A stretch of 19,655 nucleotides of DNA, taken from positions 1-19,655 of the forward strand of contig CALJUZ010000203.1 of NCBI GenBank assembly GCA_937975235.1, given 5' to 3'. A program made the translations under genes and the position numbers. This document shows, piece after piece, positions 14,872 to 19,655 of this stretch (positions are counted from its first letter, which is position 1; each line of letters opens with the position of its first letter). The notes below the pieces were generated by a model, which ran no database searches, had not been told where the DNA came from, and was given only the letters and a program-made list of their open reading frames with translations. The DNA is from CALJUZ01 sp003387805 (GTDB taxonomy: Bacteria > Bacillota > Limnochordia > Limnochordales > ZCTH02-B6).

Positions 14872-16338
14872 GTGCTGACAACATCAGGGCGAGTCCGACG
14901 GCGCGGCCGCGTCCCGGCGGCGGCACCGGGACGGACGGCCGTTGGAGCCGGCGCCTTCGTCGTCGTTCTGCTGGCATGGGCGGCCGCCGCGGCGGGCATG
15001 GCGTATGCAGCCGATGACCCGGTCCCGGTGACCGAGGACGGGCTCTTCGGCGCTCCGGAGGAAGCGTTGTTCGGAGCATCGGAAGACGACTTGTTCTCCT
15101 TTGACGAGGATTCGCTGTTCGGCGGCGACCTCCTTATTGAGGTGGACGACCCGGGCGGCCAGGCGCTGGAGGAAGTCTTTCTCGTGCGGGACCGCATCGA
15201 CGCCGGCGGCACGTACCGGGCGGCTCTCGCTTGGAGCAGGATGACGGGCGAGGACGGCCAAGAGCTGTGGTCCGGCCTTTCGCTGACGGCCGGGGGGAGC
15301 CTGTACGTTGACGCCCGGCCCCGCCGGGACTTTCGCGCTTTCGCCAAACTAAAAGGCTCGGGGGCGTGGCGGGAAGGCGCCGGCGATGCCGACGTCACCG
15401 CGGCCCTTCACGAGCTGTTCGTCGACGTCGACCACAAGGACCGGGCCTTTTTCCGCATCGGCAAGCAAACCGTCACGTGGGGCGTGGGCTACTTTTTCAG
15501 CCCCGCGGACGTCATCAACGTCGGGCGCATCAACCCGGAAGACCCGGAGGCGGAGCGGGAGGGGCCTGTGGCCGTGCGGCTGCACGTGCCGGCCGGCCGC
15601 ACCAACTGGTACGGATTCCTGCTCGTCGACGGCGGTTCCGGCGACGGCTACCGCGTCGCTCTGGCGCCCAAGGCCGAGTTCGTGCTGGGCCGCAGCGAGG
15701 TGGGCGTGGGGTTGTATTACCGGGAAGACCGGGCGCCGCGGGCCATGGCGACCCTGTCCACGTCGGTCGGGCCGGTGGCCCTCTTCGGGGAGCTGGTGGT
15801 CAGCAAAGGGTCGGACAAGCGCCTGGTGCGCGAGACGGTGCCGTCTCCGCTCAACCCTTGGGGCGTGGAAACGTACGTGGACCGGGAGACGCTGTTCACC
15901 CACGTGACGGCGGGCGCGCGCTACACCTACTCGGATCCCGACGGCCGCTTCCGGACCACGGGCGCTGCGCAGCTCTATTACAACGGCGAAGGATACGATG
16001 GCCCGTTTCTTGAAAAGCACGGCTTGAAGCTGCCGGTGCTGGCCGCGCTGGGCCGTTTGCGGGCCGGCGATCTGGAAAACCGCGGCCGCCTCTACGGCGC
16101 ACTGCTCCTGACGGGCTCGCACCAGCGCCTGAAAGACGTGGGCGCGAGCGTGCTGTGGCTGGGCAACTTGAGCGACGGGTCCGGCGTGGTCACCTTTTCG
16201 GTGGACTACAGCGGCTGGAAGTATCTTAAGCCTTCGGTGAGCTACGGCCTGCTGTACGGCGACCCGGGCAGCGAATGGGCGCCGCCGGGCCGCGCATCGC
16301 AGTGGCTGCTGAGCGTGGGCGTCAGCGGCAGCTTCTAA
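14872..16338 (+). CDS. Outer-membrane beta-barrel protein with N-terminal acidic octapeptide repeats
   Basis: This is a 488-residue exported protein. Residues 1-46 form a signal peptide (arginine-rich start, core FVVVLLAWAAAAAG, cleavage AYA-AD). The mature protein opens with four perfect octads at 55-86: EDGLFGAP, EEALFGAS, EDDLFSFD, EDSLFGGD. The rest is dominated by alternating hydrophobic and polar strands broken by Gly/Asp-rich turns. The segment GKQTVTWGVGYFFSPADVIN (197-216) is typical of DUF1302-like or porin-like barrels in diderm bacteria. The last residues, QWLLSVGVSGSF, end in phenylalanine and fit a C-terminal beta-signal for insertion by a BAM-type machine. It follows the LolA-like gene by about 200 bases. 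I infer an outer-membrane partner or acceptor of the ABC export path. Family assignment beyond beta-barrel is uncertain. Confidence 0.85.
   Translation: MLTTSGRVRRRGRVPAAAPGRTAVGAGAFVVVLLAWAAAAAGMAYAADDPVPVTEDGLFGAPEEALFGASEDDLFSFDEDSLFGGDLLIEVDDPGGQALEEVFLVRDRIDAGGTYRAALAWSRMTGEDGQELWSGLSLTAGGSLYVDARPRRDFRAFAKLKGSGAWREGAGDADVTAALHELFVDVDHKDRAFFRIGKQTVTWGVGYFFSPADVINVGRINPEDPEAEREGPVAVRLHVPAGRTNWYGFLLVDGGSGDGYRVALAPKAEFVLGRSEVGVGLYYREDRAPRAMATLSTSVGPVALFGELVVSKGSDKRLVRETVPSPLNPWGVETYVDRETLFTHVTAGARYTYSDPDGRFRTTGAAQLYYNGEGYDGPFLEKHGLKLPVLAALGRLRAGDLENRGRLYGALLLTGSHQRLKDVGASVLWLGNLSDGSGVVTFSVDYSGWKYLKPSVSYGLLYGDPGSEWAPPGRASQWLLSVGVSGSF
15034..15129 (+). repeat. Four acidic octapeptide repeats at the mature N-terminus of the barrel protein
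   Basis: Codons 55-86 encode four exact eight-residue units, with Leu-Phe at 58-59, 66-67, 74-75 and 82-83. The consensus is E-(D/E)-x-L-F-(G/S)-x-x. Leucine codons vary (CTC, TTG, TTG, CTG), so the repeat is held at protein level. Confidence 0.85.
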
Positions 16339-16373
16339 GCGCCGCCGTTTGAACTTGAAGAGGAAGACTTGGT

Positions 16374-17576
16374 ATGGAAATGGCATTTCTCGTGGCAGCC
16401 TACGTGCTGCTGCCGGCCGGCGTGCTGTACCTGCGCCGGAAATCGGCGTTGCTGGACAAGATCGGGACCGTCATTCTCTGCTACGGGGCCGGGTTTGTTT
16501 TGGCAATGCTGGGCCCGGACGGAGCGGCCGCGGCCGAGCTGAAAAACACGGTCAGTTCCGCGGCGGTGGCCCTGGCGCTGCCGCTCCTTCTTTTCTCCGT
16601 CAACGTGGGCGCGTGGTCCCGGCTGGCGGGCAAGGCGACGCTGAGCATGGTGCTGGCCTTCGCCTCGGTGATCGTCGTCGTCTCCGGCGGCTACTTCCTC
16701 GTCCGGGACGTCATCCCGGCGGCGTGGCAGCTGGGCGGCATGGCGGTCGGCCTGTACACCGGCGGCACGCCCAACCTGGCGGCCATCGGCACCGCGCTGG
16801 GCGTGGACGCGGACCTTTACATCGCCATGCATACGTACGACACCGTCATCGGCGTGTTTTACCTGCTGTTCGCCATGTCGCTGGCCAAGCCGCTCTTTGG
16901 GTTGTTCCTGCCCCGGTTTGGCCGGGCCGACGGGGCCGGCGCGCCTGCGGCCCGCGTCGCGAGCCAGGCGGCCCGGGACCCGGACGACAACGACGTGCCG
17001 ACGCCCGTGGACGTCGACGAAAACTTCGACGGCATCCTGCAGCGGGCCACGCTGCTGCCGCTTCTGGGCGCCTTCGGCCTGGCGGCGCTGATCGTCGGCG
17101 TGTCCGTGGGCCTCTCCGGGCTCGTTCCCGGCGAGCACGCCGACGCGGTGACGATTTTGTCCATAACGGCGCTGGCCGTGGCCGCGTCGTTCGTTCCCGC
17201 CGTCAGGGCCATCAAGCGGACCTTTCCGGCCGGGATGTATTTCATCTACATTTTCTCCATCGCTGTCGGTTCCATGGCCGACTTTCGCGGTTTGCTGGCC
17301 CACATCAACGGCCCGCTGCTGCTGTTCGTGACGCTGTCCGTGTTCGGCTCGCTGCTTCTGCACGCGCTGCTGGCCCGGCTGTTCAAGATTGACGCGGACA
17401 CCGTCATCGTCACGTCGGTGGCGGCCGTCTGCTCGCCGCCTTTCGTGCCGGGCGTGGCCAACGCGCTGAAAAACCGCAGCGTCATCCTGTCGGGGCTCTA
17501 CACGGGCATCATCGGCTACGCCGTGGGCAACTTCGCCGGCGTTTCCATCGCCTACGTGCTGCGCTTGTTTGCTTAA
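16374..17576 (+). CDS. DUF819 family integral membrane protein
   Basis: This is a 400-residue protein with about ten to twelve hydrophobic helices, resembling the DUF819 family (YjcL of Bacillus subtilis). Recognisable stretches are LALPLLLFSVNVGAWSRLAGK, GGMAVGLYTGGTPNLAAIGTALGV, MHTYDTVIGVFYLLF, YFIYIFSIAVGSMADF and VAAVCSPPFVPGVANALKN. The Gly-Gly-Thr-Pro-Asn motif and the repeated inner helices suggest a transporter, but the function and substrate are unknown. A hydrophilic cytoplasmic loop of about 45 residues (from about 182) divides two membrane halves. ATG 16374 follows GAAGAGGAAG. It lies 35 bases after the barrel gene and may share its transcript. Confidence 0.88.
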   Translation: MEMAFLVAAYVLLPAGVLYLRRKSALLDKIGTVILCYGAGFVLAMLGPDGAAAAELKNTVSSAAVALALPLLLFSVNVGAWSRLAGKATLSMVLAFASVIVVVSGGYFLVRDVIPAAWQLGGMAVGLYTGGTPNLAAIGTALGVDADLYIAMHTYDTVIGVFYLLFAMSLAKPLFGLFLPRFGRADGAGAPAARVASQAARDPDDNDVPTPVDVDENFDGILQRATLLPLLGAFGLAALIVGVSVGLSGLVPGEHADAVTILSITALAVAASFVPAVRAIKRTFPAGMYFIYIFSIAVGSMADFRGLLAHINGPLLLFVTLSVFGSLLLHALLARLFKIDADTVIVTSVAAVCSPPFVPGVANALKNRSVILSGLYTGIIGYAVGNFAGVSIAYVLRLFA

Positions 17577-17585
17577 GCTCGGGAC

Positions 17586-17626
17586 CGGACCCGCCGGGCG
17601 AGGGAGACAGGCGGCGGGCGGGTCCG
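17586..17626 (+). terminator. Candidate hairpin terminator after the DUF819 gene
   Basis: CGGACCCGCC (17586-17595) and GGCGGGTCCG (17617-17626) form a perfect ten-pair stem, starting ten bases after the stop. The 21-base loop is itself G-rich. No T tract follows, so termination is plausible but unproven. It marks a possible transcript boundary before the lyase gene. Confidence 0.42.
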
Positions 17627-17649
17627 TGGGTCCTGGCGGCCGGGGCGCG

Positions 17650-17736
17650 GCTGCGTGTATCCTAAGGGCCGGGGCCTCGCTGCGTGCATCCGAGGGGCCG
17701 GGGCTTGGCTGCGTGCATCCGAGAGGCCGTGGCTGC
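17650..17736 (+). repeat. Tandem repeat, 29-base unit, about three copies
   Basis: The units begin at 17650, 17679 and 17708. Each reads GCTGCGTG(T/C)ATCC followed by a G-rich half. Copies two and three share GCTGCGTGCATCCGAG; copy one is more diverged. The array fills the gap between the DUF819 and lyase genes and ends 25 bases before the lyase ribosome binding site. Confidence 0.8.
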
Positions 17737-17760
17737 GCAACGACACAAACGAGGCCGTGA

Positions 17761-17767
17761 GGGAGGG
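17761..17767 (+). promoter_or_regulatory. Ribosome binding site that decides the TTG start of the lyase gene
   Basis: GGGAGGG lies eight bases before TTG 17776. The in-frame ATG at 17794 has no comparable site upstream. Confidence 0.6.
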
Positions 17768-17775
17768 CACCACCG

Positions 17776-19137
17776 TTGAGCGGCGGACAAGAAATGCGCA
17801 TTCCCGAGGAGGGTATATCCAAGGACGAGGTGCTGGAGGCGCTGCGGGCGTACAAAAACGACGACGCCGACTACGAGCGCGCCCGCACCTGGAGCCTCGT
17901 CTACTACTTGGGCGAAGAGCACCACCGTTTTCTGACCGACGTTTACTCAATGTTCATGTCCGAGAACGCCCTCAACCCCGTGGCCTTTCGCAGCCTGCGG
18001 CGCCTTGAGCACGAAGTGGTGCGCATGACGGCGGACCTCTTGGGCGGCGACGGCGACACGGTCGGCGTCATGACCTCCGGAGGCACCGAGAGCTGTCTCT
18101 TGGCGGTGCTGGCCTACCGGGAGCGGGCGGCGTCCCGCTTTGCCCTCCGCAAGGGCCGGCCGGAAATGATCGTGCCCGAGTCGGTGCACGTCGCCTGGGA
18201 GAAGGCGGCCAAGTATTTCGGCGTCGACATCGTGCGGGTGCCTTTGCGGGACGACTTGCGGGCCGACGTGGACGCCGTCGCCAGGCGGATCAACAAGAAC
18301 ACCATCTTGATCGTGGCGTCCGCGCCGTCGTACCCCCACGGCGTCGTCGATCCCATCGCCGAGCTGGGGGCGCTCGCCCAAGCCCACGGAGTGCCGCTGC
18401 ACGTGGACGCCTGCCTCGGCGGCTTTATGCTGCCGTTTATGGAACGGCTGGGCTTCGGCGTTCCGCCTTTTGACTTGCGCGTGCCCGGGGTGACGTCCAT
18501 CGCCGCGGACGTGCACAAATACGGATACGGGGCCAAAGGCGCATCGGTGCTGCTGTACCGCAGCATGGACTACTTGAAGCACCAGTTTTTCGTCTACGAA
18601 AACTGGCCCGGCGGCATTTTCATCTCGCCGGCGCTGCTGGGCACCCGCTCCGGCGGCGCCATCGCGGCCGCGTGGGCGGCCATGAAAGCCATCGGCATGA
18701 ACGGCTACCTGGAGCTGACGCGCACCGTCATGGAGACGACCCGGGCGCTTCAGGACGGCATCCGCTCCATTCCCGGCCTGGACATACTGAGCGACCCCGA
18801 GATGAGCGTGTTTGCCTACGGCCCCACGGACAAGAAGCTGAATATTTTCGCCGTGGCCGACCAGATGGAGGAGCGGGGCTGGCTTATGGATCGCCTGCAG
18901 CGGCCCGAGGCTTTGCACGCCATGGTCACGCCGCGGCACGCGCCCATCGTCGGCGAATTCATCGCGGACCTGCGGGATTGCGTGGAGTATGTGCGGCGCC
19001 ATCCAAAGGAGAGCGCCAAAGGCAACGCGGCCTTGTACGGCATGATCGCCCGAGTGCCGTTCCGGGGGCTCGTCCGGAGCGAAGCGCTCAAAATCATGGA
19101 ACGGATGTACGGGCCGGAGATGAAGATGCCTTTGTAG
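17776..19137 (+). CDS. Sphingosine-1-phosphate lyase-like PLP-dependent enzyme
   Basis: This is a 453-residue fold-type I pyridoxal phosphate enzyme of the group II decarboxylase / sphingosine-1-phosphate lyase branch. Visible features are SGGTES (101-106) binding the cofactor phosphate, His138 stacking on the ring, SAPSYPHGVVDPI (182-194), HVDACLGGFMLPF with Asp211, and ADVHKYGYGAKG (244-255), where Lys248 is the Schiff-base lysine. WPGGIFISPALLGTRSGG (277-294) is the S1P-lyase-type continuation. Such enzymes cleave phosphorylated long-chain bases to an aldehyde and phosphoethanolamine; a bacterial homologue from Symbiobacterium is well known and is soluble. No N-terminal membrane anchor is present here. 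No sphingolipid synthesis gene is visible nearby, so the substrate could be host-derived or a different amine. Starts with TTG. Confidence 0.9.
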   Translation: MSGGQEMRIPEEGISKDEVLEALRAYKNDDADYERARTWSLVYYLGEEHHRFLTDVYSMFMSENALNPVAFRSLRRLEHEVVRMTADLLGGDGDTVGVMTSGGTESCLLAVLAYRERAASRFALRKGRPEMIVPESVHVAWEKAAKYFGVDIVRVPLRDDLRADVDAVARRINKNTILIVASAPSYPHGVVDPIAELGALAQAHGVPLHVDACLGGFMLPFMERLGFGVPPFDLRVPGVTSIAADVHKYGYGAKGASVLLYRSMDYLKHQFFVYENWPGGIFISPALLGTRSGGAIAAAWAAMKAIGMNGYLELTRTVMETTRALQDGIRSIPGLDILSDPEMSVFAYGPTDKKLNIFAVADQMEERGWLMDRLQRPEALHAMVTPRHAPIVGEFIADLRDCVEYVRRHPKESAKGNAALYGMIARVPFRGLVRSEALKIMERMYGPEMKMPL

Positions 19138-19281
19138 CGGGACGGGTACCACCGAGATCTGGACATGCGCCCGGGCCGTGGCGGGCGGTTCGTGGCTGCG
19201 GGTCGTGGCCGCGGGTCGCGGCGGCGTGCCGCACCAGGCGTACCGCTACGGGCGTGCGGTGCCGGAAGGGTCGTGCTGGAC

Positions 19282-19359
19282 GGGTCGTGGCGCCGGGTCG
19301 TGGCGCCGGGTCGTGGCGCCGGGTCGTGGTGCCGGATCGTGGCGCCGGGTCGTGGCGGT
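19282..19359 (+). repeat. Tandem repeat, 13-base unit, six copies
   Basis: The unit is GGGTCGTGGCGCC. Copies one to three (19282-19320) are identical; copy four has GGTGCC, copy five begins GGATC, and copy six ends in GGCGGT. Related degenerate units occur from about 19197. Each intact unit contains the palindrome GGCGCC. There are no spacers, so this is not a CRISPR array. Confidence 0.92.
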
Positions 19360-19417
19360 CCCGGGCGTGGTCGCGACCCATGAGCGGGTCGTTTTCGGTG
19401 GCGATTGGACGGAATTT

Positions 19418-19460
19418 GGGTCAAAGGCGACTTTTTCGACCCACTGGCGGGTCAAAGGCG
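19418..19460. repeat. Exact 12-base direct repeat with intervening inverted motif, possible insertion-sequence end
   Basis: GGGTCAAAGGCG occurs at 19418-19429 and 19449-19460, with the inverted partner CGACCCA at 19437-19443 between them. Multiple GGGTCAAA-like repeats are reminiscent of the terminal repeats of IS21-type elements. No transposase is visible, so any element would be a remnant or lie beyond the window. Confidence 0.35.
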
Positions 19461-19591
19461 CTGCGCAACGAGTGTGAGCCGGCGGCGGGCCGTTCCCAGT
19501 ACAACGCACGGTTCGGACGGAACCGGACACGGTCGTGCGCTGCACCCGAGAACGTCGATGTGGAGCTCGTTTCTGGTGTTGCAGAGTGAGT

Positions 19592-19630
19592 GGTGACACT
19601 TCTGGGGTGACAGCCATTCAGTGATTGACC
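19592..19630. mobile_element. Possible insertion-sequence end at the right edge
   Basis: GGTGACA occurs at 19592-19598 and again at 19606-19612, followed by CATTCAGTGATTGACCC. Repeated GGTGACA with nearby TGACC motifs resembles terminal binding sites of DDE-integrase insertion sequences. The assignment rests on this resemblance alone. Confidence 0.22.
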
Positions 19631-19655
19631 CGGCGCCACCGAGCCGGCCTGCTGA

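Larger units (their letters stand above)
19138..19655. other. 518-base stretch to the right edge without a convincing gene
   Basis: No open frame here has a ribosome binding site, family motif or normal codon pattern; open frames exist only because the DNA is GC-rich and repetitive. The first half holds imperfect GGGTCGTGGC-type repeats leading into the 13-base array. The second half, from about 19380, is less GC-rich and carries two sets of short direct repeats that may be mobile-element ends. Confidence 0.6.

Noticed and set aside
19282..19359. CRISPR array
   Set aside because: The units are contiguous with no spacers and only 13 bases long; the same holds for the 27- and 29-base arrays.
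19246..19617. Possible small - strand protein at the right edge
   Set aside because: Half of it is the translated 13-base repeat, it has no recognisable domain, and no ribosome binding site is evident.

Overview
This window comes from a GC-rich bacterial chromosome. Every supportable gene is on the + strand, many genes overlap by a few bases, GTG and TTG starts are frequent, and ribosome binding sites are strong and purine-rich. The gene families (Mrp antiporter, DUF819, sphingosine-1-phosphate lyase of the bacterial type, methylglyoxal synthase) suit a high-GC, possibly thermophilic member of the Bacillota. One locus encodes a signal-peptide beta-barrel protein ending in phenylalanine, a LolA-like periplasmic protein and a LolD/MacB-type ABC transporter. 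That argues for an outer membrane, so a diderm Bacillota lineage (Limnochordia-like or similar) is my best guess. The taxonomic placement is inference.

Left part (1-4195): a CHASE2 sensor gene enters from the left edge but ends abruptly in the middle of the domain. It is followed by an M20-family amidohydrolase that seems to have lost its last ten codons to a TGG-to-TAG change, a SLC13/DASS-type transporter carrying two RCK_C domains, and methylglyoxal synthase. A 184-base gap then precedes the next operon.

Middle (4196-10103): a complete seven-gene Mrp/Mnh Na+/H+ antiporter operon, mnhA-B-C-D-E-F-G, tightly packed. The only workable start for mnhC is an ATA codon. The MnhA and MnhD subunits keep the membrane glutamate and lysine expected for proton transfer.

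Right part (10110-16338): directly after mnhG, with its binding site overlapping the mnhG stop, come an ABC ATPase, two FtsX/MacB-type permeases, a secreted LolA-like protein and an outer-membrane beta-barrel protein. I read these as one trans-envelope export path: ATPase and permease pair in the inner membrane, LolA-like carrier in the periplasm, barrel in the outer membrane. The first permease and the mature N-terminus of the barrel share an acidic octapeptide repeat of the form E-(D/E)-x-L-F-(G/S)-x-x, a possible shared docking signal. This is the most interesting observation in the window.

Right end (16374-19655): a DUF819 membrane protein, a PLP-dependent sphingosine-1-phosphate lyase-like enzyme, and 518 bases without a convincing gene. 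That last stretch holds a 13-base minisatellite and, near the edge, short repeats resembling the ends of an insertion sequence. Three different G-rich tandem repeats (27, 29 and 13 bases) occupy the three largest gaps of the right part.
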